Of a DNA stretch of 64,000 bases, positions 10,506-18,789 are shown one piece after another. Numbering within the stretch: the first letter of the stretch is position 1; every line of letters begins with the position of its first letter. Origin of the DNA: Cronobacter dublinensis subsp. dublinensis LMG 23823 (GTDB taxonomy: Bacteria > Pseudomonadota > Gammaproteobacteria > Enterobacterales > Enterobacteriaceae). The stretch is taken from contig NZ_CP012266.1 in assembly GCF_001277235.1 (NCBI RefSeq), positions 4,367,068 to 4,431,067 on the forward strand, written 5' to 3'. The notes below the pieces were generated by a model that worked only from the letters and a program-made list of their open reading frames with translations, ran no database searches and was not told where the DNA came from. A program made the translations under genes and the position numbers.

Positions 10506-11213
10506 ATGAAAAAACTGTTGCTGACAGCGCTGTTGCCTGTCGCGTTATGGTCAGGCATTGCCAGCAGCGCCCTTACGTTGAATGCCGATCGTGTTGTTTA
10601 TAATGAGGCGGATGGCGATGCGTCTGTGACGGTGCATAGTGATGAAGACCGCGCCTATTTAATCCAGACATGGCTGGATTCGGGAAATAGCACGGCAAAA
10701 CAAAACTTGCCTTTTGTGGTCACGCCGCCGCTTTTCCGCCTGGCCCCCAAGAGCGATAACGTTATTCGTGTCATGTATCTCGGTCATGGCTTACCAACGG
10801 ACAAAGAAACGTTACTGTGGCTGGATGTTAAAGGCGTGCCGGGGCTTAACGATGAAGAATCGCAAGTGCAGAATCGTATGGTGCTGGCCATTAACAACCG
10901 TATTAAATTCTTCTTCCGCCCGGCAGGACTGAAAGGCGATGCAGGCGAGGCGATTAAAAATGCCCAGTGGACTCGCGCAGGTAATACGGTAACTGTAAAT
11001 AATAACTCACCTTTTAACCTGGTATTAAGCAAAATTGATATCGATAAAGAATTAATTAAGGTATCCGTTATTGACAATAATACGGTTATCCCTCCATTTG
11101 GTAAAAAGAGCTACACCCTGAAACATACACCCCAAAGCGGCGCTGAGGTTCAGTGGGAAGCAATTAACGACTTTGGTGGCACGACGAAAACATATTCACA
11201 GCATCTTGACTAA
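10506..11213 (+). CDS. Periplasmic fimbrial chaperone (PapD/FimC type)
   Basis: This 235-residue protein has a signal peptide ending near IASSA and two Ig-like domains. It keeps the hallmark residues: the arginine in the first strand (NADRVVYNE, equivalent to PapD Arg8), the lysine in RIKFFFRPAGL (equivalent to Lys112), and a G1-strand region with alternating hydrophobics (NRMVLAINNRIKFFF). The short F1-G1 loop indicates an FGS-type chaperone, as used for rod-like pili. It binds pilin subunits by donor-strand complementation in the periplasm and delivers them to the usher encoded 14 bases downstream. Confidence 0.95.
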   Translation: MKKLLLTALLPVALWSGIASSALTLNADRVVYNEADGDASVTVHSDEDRAYLIQTWLDSGNSTAKQNLPFVVTPPLFRLAPKSDNVIRVMYLGHGLPTDKETLLWLDVKGVPGLNDEESQVQNRMVLAINNRIKFFFRPAGLKGDAGEAIKNAQWTRAGNTVTVNNNSPFNLVLSKIDIDKELIKVSVIDNNTVIPPFGKKSYTLKHTPQSGAEVQWEAINDFGGTTKTYSQHLD

Positions 11214-11227
11214 TGAGTTGAGATGTT

Positions 11228-13687
11228 ATGTGCGGCGCGAAAGTTAAACTCATCGCCTCTCTTGTGAGTTCTGCGATTATTTGCCGCAGTGTATTTGCTG
11301 GCGAGTATTTTGATCCAGGGTTACTTCAGGCAGTAAATGGTCAGTCTGCGATTACTGACACCTCCCTGTTAAGCCAGGGTTATCAGCCTCCAGGGACGTA
11401 TCGGGTACATATCGATGTGAATGGCAAAGCGGTCATGGTCAGCAGCGTGAGGTTCGAATTAGACAAGGAGAAACGGTTGATTCCGTGCCTCTCGTTCGAA
11501 GCCTATAAAAAGCTGGGTGTGGATATGAGCAAAATAGATGCTAAAGCGAAAGATAATGAGGCCACGAAAGCTTGTGCGTCTGCTGAAGAGCAAGTGCCCG
11601 GGTTGAAAGTCGATTTCGATTTTTCGCAGTTAAAGCTCAGCATAAATATTCCGCAGACAGTATTGCTCGATGAAACGGTTATGGGTGTGCCTGAAGAGGA
11701 ATGGGATGATGGTATTCCGGCCTTTGTGAACACTTATCAGTTATCAGGCCAGCAATATATTACCCGAAGCGCAGGGACACAGGATTCGGTTTTCGCCAAT
11801 CTGACCAATGGCATCAATATTGGGCGCTGGCGTTATCGTAATAACTCAACGCTCAGTAAGGATGAAGGCTGGAAAAGTGTTTCCAATTATCTGGAGACTG
11901 CCGTGCGCGCGCTTAAAGGCGAACTGACGCTGGGTGACGCCAGTACGCCAGGCGATATTTTCGATAGCCTGGTATTACGTGGCGTACAGCTTTCCTCGGA
12001 CACCGATATGTTGCCCGATCAAATGGATGGCTTCGCTCCCGTGATTCGCGGTATCGCCAAAAGCAACGCGCAGGTCACCGTGCGCGATCATGGCAGCATT
12101 GTTTACCAGCGCTCCGTACCGCCAGGGCCTTTCGTCATTAACGATCTTTCTTCCGTCTCCGACGGCGGCAAGCTGGACGTGACCGTTAAAGAAGCGGATG
12201 GCTCAGAAACCCATACGACCGTCGCGTATTCAAGCGTGCCGCAGCTGCTGCGAGCCAAACAAGTGAAATATAGCCTGGTAATGGGACATTACAAAATGAC
12301 CGGCCCGACTAACGGAGAGCACGATCCGCGGCTAGTGCAGGCCACACTGGCATGGGGCCTTCCATTAAATACCACGCTTTACGGGGGCGCTCAGTATCAC
12401 GAGCGTTTTAAAGCTTTTAATGCAGGTATCGGTTTCGATATGAAGCGTTTTGGCGGCATTGCGATTGATGTGACGAAAAGCGAAGGCCAACACAACAATC
12501 AAAAGATTGCGGACGGCAAAATGGTACGTCTCACCTATCGCAACACGCTGGCTGATGGAGATACTCAAATCCGGCTGGATAACCGTTATTACTATGACGA
12601 TTACTCTTCTTTTCAGGACTGGGCCGACAACGAAGCCATAATGCCGGGTGAACGTAAACGCCGGGAATATAACTTATCGCTTAATCAAAACATTAACGAC
12701 GAACATAGCTTATATGCAACGTTGTCACGAACGGAGAATGGTGATCGTAGCGTCTCCCGCTCCTGGCAACTGGGTTGGAGCGGATCATTCCATCTTCTCA
12801 GCCTGTCTCTGGCATTCAGTATGTCACGCGAAAGCGACGCGCCAGAGTGGGACAAACAGCTTTCAATGACGCTCTCAGTGCCCTTCAGCGAAGCTTATCC
12901 TACGTTGCAACCGACCGCTAACTATACGGCGACCAGCAGCCTGCAGGGTGATATGTCTAACCAACTCGGGCTGTCCGGACGTTTTGGCGATAACAGCGAT
13001 CTCAACTGGAACGCTCAGCTTACGGAAGCATCACAGCATCAGCAGAGCGATACGCAAACTGCATCGGTGGGCGTGGATTATCAGGGCCGTTACGGCGATG
13101 CCAGTGTTACCTATAACGCTGACAGAAATAACTATCTGTCGTGGAATGCCTCCGGCAGTGTGATAGCACATCGTCATGGCATTACTGCCGGGCGTTTTAC
13201 CAGCAACAGTATGGCACTCATCGCAGCACCAGGTGCTGCCGATCTCCCGCTTAGTAACGGCCAGAATGTTATTACCGACAGTCGGGGCTATGCACTCATG
13301 CCTGATGTTCAGGCTTACCGTCGTAACCAGCTGGAAATTGATACGCATAACGCCGATAAATCTCTCGATTTTGTGAGTACATCAGCGGAGGTCGTGCCGA
13401 CAAAAGATGCCGTGGTGATGGCTGAATTTAAACCCATTACCGGACGGAAAGCGGTGGCAACAGTGACCTATAACGGCACAAATCCGCCTTTTGGCGCACG
13501 TGTCAAAATTGAAGGTCAGGATAATGCCTTCTATCTCGGCGATGGTGGTCAGGTTTACCTGAACGCTGCGCCAGATAGTGGTGTGCTTACCGTTTCGTGG
13601 GGCGACCATCAACATTGCCAGGCCCCCTTTAATCTACCGCCAAAAGGCAAAGCACCTATTGTGCTGGTGACAACGGAGTGTCACTGA
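11228..13687 (+). CDS. Outer membrane fimbrial usher
   Basis: An 819-residue usher, slightly shorter than FimD (about 878). After a signal peptide it has the N-terminal periplasmic domain (FDPGLLQAVNGQ, then GYQPPGTYRVHIDVNG), a long beta-barrel with the plug domain inserted near residues 200-300, and C-terminal Ig-like domains ending in the conserved cysteine pair (HQHCQAPFNLPP and VTTECH). It forms the outer-membrane pore through which chaperone-bound subunits are ordered and secreted. Its stop codon overlaps the adhesin start (ATGA at 13687), implying translational coupling. Confidence 0.96.
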   Translation: MCGAKVKLIASLVSSAIICRSVFAGEYFDPGLLQAVNGQSAITDTSLLSQGYQPPGTYRVHIDVNGKAVMVSSVRFELDKEKRLIPCLSFEAYKKLGVDMSKIDAKAKDNEATKACASAEEQVPGLKVDFDFSQLKLSINIPQTVLLDETVMGVPEEEWDDGIPAFVNTYQLSGQQYITRSAGTQDSVFANLTNGINIGRWRYRNNSTLSKDEGWKSVSNYLETAVRALKGELTLGDASTPGDIFDSLVLRGVQLSSDTDMLPDQMDGFAPVIRGIAKSNAQVTVRDHGSIVYQRSVPPGPFVINDLSSVSDGGKLDVTVKEADGSETHTTVAYSSVPQLLRAKQVKYSLVMGHYKMTGPTNGEHDPRLVQATLAWGLPLNTTLYGGAQYHERFKAFNAGIGFDMKRFGGIAIDVTKSEGQHNNQKIADGKMVRLTYRNTLADGDTQIRLDNRYYYDDYSSFQDWADNEAIMPGERKRREYNLSLNQNINDEHSLYATLSRTENGDRSVSRSWQLGWSGSFHLLSLSLAFSMSRESDAPEWDKQLSMTLSVPFSEAYPTLQPTANYTATSSLQGDMSNQLGLSGRFGDNSDLNWNAQLTEASQHQQSDTQTASVGVDYQGRYGDASVTYNADRNNYLSWNASGSVIAHRHGITAGRFTSNSMALIAAPGAADLPLSNGQNVITDSRGYALMPDVQAYRRNQLEIDTHNADKSLDFVSTSAEVVPTKDAVVMAEFKPITGRKAVATVTYNGTNPPFGARVKIEGQDNAFYLGDGGQVYLNAAPDSGVLTVSWGDHQHCQAPFNLPPKGKAPIVLVTTECH

Positions 13688-14673
13688 TGAAACGGAGCTC
13701 ACATTACTCTTTATCTGGTGCAATGGCTGCGGCCATGTTGGTAAGCACGTTGCACACCGCCAAAGCCGATGAATGCAAGCTGAATACCGCAGGCGACCAC
13801 GTGAATCTGAATGTGCCGGTTGCGGTGCAGCTACCGTTGACGACCAGCAGTGCGATGAGCGGCACCGTTTTATATAAAAAAGAGGCACCGCTCTCTTTGC
13901 TTTCGGGCATGCATAAAAATATTAATATGCAATGCCTTGAGACCATACGTAAAAAACTGGCAGGCCGCATTCCGGGCGCCCAGAGTGGCAAGAATATTTA
14001 TGCCACCACCGTTAACGGCCTGGGGGTCAGAATTACCGCGATTTACGCTAAACCAGGCGCAGGAAAAAAAGAGTGGGCATTCCCTTTTACTGCATCAGGT
14101 ATGGATCTCAGCGATAAAACTGTCAGCACGGACGACATTTCTCTGCGCCTGGAAGTGATTAAGACTGGCGCAGTTACGCCCTCAGGGAATATGGATTTCC
14201 GTATTCCATCGTTACTGACGCTGGCGGATAATTCGCTGGTTGTCAGCCTGACGATGAGAATTATTGCCGCACAAGCCCACTGTGCGATCCAGATTGCCAG
14301 TCCGCAAATCGCGCTGCCTCCTATTGATGCTGGTAAGCTGGCGCAAGGCGGGAAAGAAGCGACGTACCCGGTTAGCGTAAATTTAAATTGTATTAATACA
14401 CAAAAAGCGAGCATTAATGTTGAAGGTGTAACGGATGCAACAACCAAAACCATCTTTAAAAACGTGGCGAAGGAGAATGCAGCACAAGGCGTCGGAATAG
14501 AAATGCTTTATAACGGTAGCGTAATGTCACCTGATGAACCTTTAAATATTCTTCTGCCTACGCAACAGAATACATTCCCTTTGCCACTTGCATTACGGTA
14601 TGCAAAAACTAACGCCAAAATTTCTGGCGGCCAGGTTAAAACACAAATAACAATGCGCATTAATTATTTATAA
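13687..14673 (+). CDS. Two-domain fimbrial tip adhesin (FimH-like architecture)
   Basis: The protein has 328 residues from ATG 13687, about twice pilin length. A signal peptide (cleaved near AKA-DE) is followed by an N-terminal domain of about 165 residues, presumably the receptor-binding domain, with cysteines in DECKLN and NMQCLE. The C-terminal pilin domain begins near RIIAAQAHCAIQI and has paired cysteines (AHCAI, LNCIN). The tail keeps a glycine 14 residues from the end and a penultimate tyrosine (RINYL). A GTG at 13678 in the same frame is possible, but the ATG overlapping the usher stop leads straight into the signal peptide. The receptor cannot be predicted. Confidence 0.85.
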   Translation: MKRSSHYSLSGAMAAAMLVSTLHTAKADECKLNTAGDHVNLNVPVAVQLPLTTSSAMSGTVLYKKEAPLSLLSGMHKNINMQCLETIRKKLAGRIPGAQSGKNIYATTVNGLGVRITAIYAKPGAGKKEWAFPFTASGMDLSDKTVSTDDISLRLEVIKTGAVTPSGNMDFRIPSLLTLADNSLVVSLTMRIIAAQAHCAIQIASPQIALPPIDAGKLAQGGKEATYPVSVNLNCINTQKASINVEGVTDATTKTIFKNVAKENAAQGVGIEMLYNGSVMSPDEPLNILLPTQQNTFPLPLALRYAKTNAKISGGQVKTQITMRINYL

Positions 14674-14761
14674 AAAGAAATACGGAAGCAGCATTTTCTC
14701 AATCGAGTGAATATGCTTCGCTTATTTTATACATTCATGGAAATAAAAAAGGATATTTATT

Positions 14762-15292
14762 ATGAAAAAAACACTGATTGGCTTCGCCGTTTCCGCACTT
14801 TTCGCAATGGGTTCCGCACAGGCTGCAGGTAACGACACGTCTGCAACGCTGAATATTACCGGCACCGTCACTGCACCGTCGGCATCCTGCGCAGTTCAAC
14901 TGGGTTCTACCACGGTGAATCTGGAAGACGATATCACCAACCTGGTTGGTCAGAACCAAACTGCAACCCATGCCAATGAAGTCACCGTCAGCGTCACTGG
15001 CGAAGGCTGCGCAAATCTGGTTGAAGAAAATCACATCGCTTATAAATTTGTCGGTGTTGCGGATAATGCTGCTGGCACTTCCCTGGCGAACAGCGATGTA
15101 ACTGCTGGCGCGGCAACTGGCGTTGGTATTGGTATTTTTGATGAAGCTAACGCACCGGTGAAAATCAATAGCGATACGCTGCTGGCTTCCCAGGCAGACA
15201 AATTCAAGCTGCAGATGGTGAAACTGGACGGACAAACGCCTGTCGCAGGTAGCCTGCTCGGCTCACTGACCGTACAGATCGAACGTATGTAA
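14762..15292 (+). CDS. Fimbrial major pilin candidate (first of the tandem array)
   Basis: This 176-residue exported pilin has the signal peptide MKKTLIGFAVSALFAMGSAQA, donor strand TSATLNITGTV, and cysteines in SASCAVQL and GEGCANL. The core motif GVGIGIFDE and the C-terminal strand (GSLTVQIERM) with glycine at -14 are present. It has a good ribosome site (AAAAAGGATATTTATT before ATG) and a strong terminator-like hairpin just after its stop. This combination is what one expects of the most abundant subunit, but abundance is inferred. Confidence 0.88.
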   Translation: MKKTLIGFAVSALFAMGSAQAAGNDTSATLNITGTVTAPSASCAVQLGSTTVNLEDDITNLVGQNQTATHANEVTVSVTGEGCANLVEENHIAYKFVGVADNAAGTSLANSDVTAGAATGVGIGIFDEANAPVKINSDTLLASQADKFKLQMVKLDGQTPVAGSLLGSLTVQIERM

Positions 15293-15297
15293 TTCCG

Positions 15298-15325
15298 AAG
15301 CCCATCACAGGATGGGCTTTTTCTT
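15298..15325 (+). terminator. Terminator hairpin after the first tandem pilin gene
   Basis: AAGCCCATC and GATGGGCTT form a perfect 9-bp stem with a 4-base loop followed by five T, 6 bases after the pilin stop. It probably terminates much of the upstream transcript or protects its 3' end, lowering expression of the later pilins unless they have their own promoters. Confidence 0.85.
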
Positions 15326-15431
15326 CATTGAATTGAGATAACGGTGGCTGCAATTGCAGGCATCGTTATTCGGTTATTCAACACCAGGATTTATTGCTGG
15401 TATTGAGATAAATAATCCATAAGGATATGCA

Positions 15432-16010
15432 ATGAAAAAAGCGTTATTTTGCGTCGCAGCGTCGACCTTTTTAATGCTGGGTGCGGCACATGCCTCCACT
15501 GACTCTAACGATATTAGCGCGAACCTGACCGTGAAAGGCAATCTTCACGAGACTCCGCAAATCGCTGGTTGTACGGTCACGCTTGATAAAGGAAGCGTCG
15601 CCTTAAACAGCAACGTGACGGATATGCCCTCGCAGGGTGATAAAGCCGTGAATGCATCATCCGTTAATCTGGTGATCAGATCGCTTGCACCGACGGTAGC
15701 ACCTTATGATGCCTGTACACAGGAGCTTGCTGACGGTCACATTGCGTTTAAAGTCACTGGCGTCGGTGACAGCGTGGAAAATACTGTCCTCGCTAATACA
15801 CAAGCGACCGGCGGTGCACAAGGCGTAGGTGTCGGTATTTACGATACCGAAGGCGAACCCGTTCCGTTAAATAGCGTTGTGAATCTTCTCGATTCGGGCG
15901 GTGAAGCCGGTATTGGCGAAATCAGCGTAGGCCTGGTAAAGCTGAAAAATCAGACACCAACCGCTGGTCTGGTCGCCGCCGCGCTCACGATTGAAGTCGC
16001 TCATATTTAA
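15432..16010 (+). CDS. Fimbrial subunit paralog, tandem array member 2
   Basis: 192 residues with signal peptide (MKKALFCVAASTFLMLGAAHA), donor-strand motif (DISANLTVKGNL), two cysteines (IAGCTVTL and YDACTQEL), the family motif GVGVGIYDTEGEPVPLNS, and a C-terminal strand with glycine at -14 and penultimate histidine. It is most similar to members 3 and 4, which share the block ENTVLANT or a close variant and the PLNS segment. It lies beyond a terminator hairpin with a 139-base gap, so it may have its own promoter. The ribosome site is AAGGA before ATG 15432. Confidence 0.86.
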   Translation: MKKALFCVAASTFLMLGAAHASTDSNDISANLTVKGNLHETPQIAGCTVTLDKGSVALNSNVTDMPSQGDKAVNASSVNLVIRSLAPTVAPYDACTQELADGHIAFKVTGVGDSVENTVLANTQATGGAQGVGVGIYDTEGEPVPLNSVVNLLDSGGEAGIGEISVGLVKLKNQTPTAGLVAAALTIEVAHI

Positions 16011-16082
16011 TAATAAATCCTCAGCATTATTAAGCACCACGGTTACAGTCATCAACGCTTAATAAATTAAAAGGAATAAACA

Positions 16083-16649
16083 ATGAAGAAAATCATTGGC
16101 AGCCTGGCTGCCGCTATCTCGTTAGTTTCAGGAATGGCCTGTGCTGAAATTCAGCCAACAGACATCAGTGGAGTAATGCAGGTTCACGGCATGCTCAATC
16201 AGCAACCTGTGAAAATGAATTGCAATATTTCACTTTCTGTAAATAGTGTTGCCTTGACGGCAGATCAAAATATCCCGCAGCAAGGCGATAAACTCGCTAC
16301 GCAGCAAATTAAACAGGTTGGTGTAATTGTCTCTGCACAACCAGGCGATCAATGCTCGCAACGCCTCGCACAGGACCAGCTTGCCCTGCGGTTAACGGGT
16401 ATTGGTGACAATGTAGAAAATACCGTTCTTGCCAATACATTAGCCAATGGTGCCGTTAACGTTGGTGTCGGTATTTATTCCCCACAAGGGGAGCCGATCC
16501 CATTGAACAGCACGATTCCTGTTCAGGTGACAAATCAAGCCACTATGGGCAACGCGGGAATTGGTCTGGCATTAGTGAAGTTGAAAAACAAGTCTACGAA
16601 TGGCGGCATGGTGCAAAGCCAGCTGACTATCGAGGCCGTTCGTTTGTAA
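16083..16649 (+). CDS. Fimbrial subunit paralog, tandem array member 3
   Basis: 188 residues with a signal peptide ending at GMACA, donor strand DISGVMQVHGML, cysteines in KMNCNISL and GDQCSQRL, and GVGIYSPQGEPIPLNS shared with members 2 and 4. The C-terminus (QLTIEAVRL) has glycine at -14 and penultimate arginine. It is 72 bases after member 2 and preceded by AAAAGGAATAA. It is followed by a 9-bp inverted repeat. It is likely a structural or variant subunit of the same pilus. Confidence 0.85.
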   Translation: MKKIIGSLAAAISLVSGMACAEIQPTDISGVMQVHGMLNQQPVKMNCNISLSVNSVALTADQNIPQQGDKLATQQIKQVGVIVSAQPGDQCSQRLAQDQLALRLTGIGDNVENTVLANTLANGAVNVGVGIYSPQGEPIPLNSTIPVQVTNQATMGNAGIGLALVKLKNKSTNGGMVQSQLTIEAVRL

Positions 16650-16660
16650 TACCAAAAACG

Positions 16661-16687
16661 TTAAAGCGCTCGTTCAGGGCGCTTTAA
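16661..16687 (+). terminator. Inverted repeat between pilin genes 3 and 4
   Basis: TTAAAGCGC and GCGCTTTAA are perfect 9-bp arms around a 9-base loop, 11 bases after the pilin stop. There is no long T-tract, so it may stabilise or process mRNA rather than fully terminate. Confidence 0.55.
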
Positions 16688-16709
16688 TACTCACAAAAAG
16701 GACATTGAA

Positions 16710-17288
16710 ATGAAGCATATTATTACAGGTATAGCAGTTTCAACATGTATGTTCCTGAGTACTGCACATGCAGCATCTGTGCTATCTGATACCAGCCGTT
16801 CACTCACCGTACAAGGGAGCTTAAAAGAAAATACTGCGGCTTCCGGATGTGCAGTTTCACTTTCACGAAGCAGTGTAACTGACGTTAAAGTCGCTAACGA
16901 TATTCCCCTGCAGGGCGAAGACGCCAAAATTATCTCCAGCGTGACATTATCCGTTGATCCGATTAACCCATCGTTATCTCCTGTTGACGACTGCTCAAGA
17001 GACATTATCGAGGGTAAGGTTGGCTTCAAATTGACCGGACCTGCTGATAATGGCGAAGGTACCGCGCTTGCAAATACACTAACCGGTGACAATGCGGCAA
17101 CAGGCGTTGGTGTCGGGATTTTTAACATTCAGGGAAAATATATCCCGCTGAATAGCGTGATTAATGCCACAACTAACGTGAATAGTGGCAGCGCTATAAT
17201 TGGCGTAGCCATGGTCAAGTTAAAAGGACAAACCGTCACGGTAGGGCATGTCCAGAGTAACCTGACGGTTGAAGTTGCTCATCTCTGA
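16710..17288 (+). CDS. Fimbrial subunit paralog, tandem array member 4
   Basis: 192 residues with signal peptide (cleaved near AHA-AS), donor strand DTSRSLTVQGSL, cysteines in ASGCAVSL and VDDCSRDI, and the motif GVGVGIFNIQGKYIPLNS. The C-terminus (NLTVEVAHL) has glycine at -14 and penultimate histidine. It is closest to members 2 and 3, indicating recent duplication within the array. The ribosome site AAAAAGGACATTGAA precedes ATG 16710. Confidence 0.85.
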   Translation: MKHIITGIAVSTCMFLSTAHAASVLSDTSRSLTVQGSLKENTAASGCAVSLSRSSVTDVKVANDIPLQGEDAKIISSVTLSVDPINPSLSPVDDCSRDIIEGKVGFKLTGPADNGEGTALANTLTGDNAATGVGVGIFNIQGKYIPLNSVINATTNVNSGSAIIGVAMVKLKGQTVTVGHVQSNLTVEVAHL

Positions 17289-17397
17289 TTTTTAGCTTTT
17301 ATAAATATGTAGCAGAGAGCAGCGTGACGTTTGAACTCGTAACGCTGTAATTGCGTTAACTCGCCATCGTCGAAATAGATTATTCGAGTAAAAATAT

Positions 17398-17967
17398 ATG
17401 TTTAAAAAACAGCTTTTTGCTGTAGGCGCTTGTGCACTTTTGATTGCTTCCGCCGTTCATGCCGCAACGTCTAATGACACCGCCGCGTCACTGTCTATTA
17501 CAGGCCAGTTAATGACGCCGGAAGTCTATAATAGCTGCGTGGTTTCACTGCCGACCGCCAGCGCGGTGAATTTGAATACGGATGGTTCAAGTCTTGCCGA
17601 TCAAGGAGATAGCGCCACCAACGCCGCACCGGTCACGATTGCGGTAGATGGCAAGGCCAACGCCAACAGCTGCGAGCAGCAAATGGATGAAGGCCGGCTG
17701 GCGATTAAATTCGTCGGTACCCCGGATAGCAGCGATGGTACCGTTCTGGCGAATACGTATCAGGGGGAAGACGCGGCCACTGGCGTTGGCGTCGGCATTT
17801 TCGATCAGACGGGCAAACCGCTTAGCCTGGCCGAGTTGTTACCGCTGGATGCAGGTGAAAACAGCGCCTCTATTACGATTGGTCTCCAGCCCGTTGAGCT
17901 TAAAGGCCAGACCGCGACGACCGGCAAGATCCAGAGCAGCGTCACAATCGAAGTTGTTCATATGTAA
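17398..17967 (+). CDS. Fimbrial subunit paralog, tandem array member 5
   Basis: 189 residues with signal peptide MFKKQLFAVGACALLIASAVHA, donor strand DTAASLSITGQL, cysteines in YNSCVVSL and ANSCEQQM, GVGVGIFDQTGKPLSL, and a C-terminal strand with glycine at -14 and penultimate histidine. The 109-base gap before it lacks a clear Shine-Dalgarno near ATG 17398; the preceding bases are AT-rich (GAGTAAAAATAT). It is followed by a strong terminator. Confidence 0.85.
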   Translation: MFKKQLFAVGACALLIASAVHAATSNDTAASLSITGQLMTPEVYNSCVVSLPTASAVNLNTDGSSLADQGDSATNAAPVTIAVDGKANANSCEQQMDEGRLAIKFVGTPDSSDGTVLANTYQGEDAATGVGVGIFDQTGKPLSLAELLPLDAGENSASITIGLQPVELKGQTATTGKIQSSVTIEVVHM

Positions 17968-17975
17968 CCTCTCAC

Positions 17976-17998
17976 GCCCATCTCCGGATGGGCTTTTT
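17976..17998 (+). terminator. Terminator after pilin gene 5
   Basis: GCCCATC and GATGGGC arms with a 4-base loop are followed by TTTTT, 9 bases after the stop codon. The stem nearly repeats that after the first tandem pilin gene. Confidence 0.82.
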
Positions 17999-18050
17999 GC
18001 GATGGCATTCCGTTATTTTATTCTTAATATCAATTAGATAAGGAATGATA

Positions 18051-18596
18051 ATGAAACGTCTGTTTATCAAATCCAGTCTTATGGCCGTTCTGCTGTCCAC
18101 CCTGTCAGGTACGTCTGTCCTGGCGGCAGACACGCCGGCGACGCTCCATATCACCGGTCAAATCAACGCGCCAGCAGGGCAGTGCAAACTCTATTTAAGT
18201 GAAAACACGATTAGCCTTGATGCGGATCTGGCGCTCATGGATACCCAGGAGACGCAAACCGCTGCGAATCCACATCGTATTCATCTGCGTGTCGATGGTG
18301 ACGCCGACTGCGAGAAGGCGAAAAACGATGGCAAGATCGAATTCCGCTTTTACAGCGATGCGGACACCAGTCGCGGTAATGCCATAAGAAACACGGCAGA
18401 AGGTGAAGGCGCCGCACAAGGCGTCGCCATTGGTTTGTATGACAACAACGACACGTTAATGACGGTCAACCAGAGCACGCTGCCCGCGACAGAGCCGCCG
18501 CAAACCATTGGGCTGCAAATCGTCAAACTAATGGACGGCACCCCTGGCGCTGGCGCTGTGCAGGGAACGCTCACCATTGAGATGAATAAAATCTAA
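18051..18596 (+). CDS. Fimbrial subunit paralog, tandem array member 6
   Basis: 181 residues from ATG 18051, chosen because AGGA at 18041-18044 is 6 bases upstream; ATG 18045 is too close to it. It has a signal peptide ending near VLAAD, donor strand DTPATLHITGQI, cysteines in GQCKLYL and DADCEKAK, and GVAIGLYDNND. The C-terminus (LTIEMNKI) has glycine at -14 and penultimate lysine. It is the most divergent member of the downstream six and lies after a terminator, so independent expression is possible. Confidence 0.84.
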   Translation: MKRLFIKSSLMAVLLSTLSGTSVLAADTPATLHITGQINAPAGQCKLYLSENTISLDADLALMDTQETQTAANPHRIHLRVDGDADCEKAKNDGKIEFRFYSDADTSRGNAIRNTAEGEGAAQGVAIGLYDNNDTLMTVNQSTLPATEPPQTIGLQIVKLMDGTPGAGAVQGTLTIEMNKI

Positions 18597-18603
18597 ACCT
18601 GCT

Positions 18604-18623
18604 GCCCACCTGGAGTGGGCATT
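18604..18623 (+). terminator. Weak hairpin at the end of the fimbrial cluster
   Basis: GCCCAC and GTGGGC arms with a 8-base span between them lie 7 bases after the last pilin stop. Only ATTT follows, so termination would be partial. Confidence 0.45.
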
Positions 18624-18789
18624 TCACAGCTTCGCTTCCTTTTGTGTCCTTCCCACCGCGTTTTCTGTTTTCTGATGCCAGGCACCGACCTGCGCTGCCA
18701 TAAAAATAATCACACCATGAATGGCAAACGTTTGCTTTTACCAAACAGTCCGATAAAATCTCCGCTTTTCCATCAGGGGAATGCCGTCG

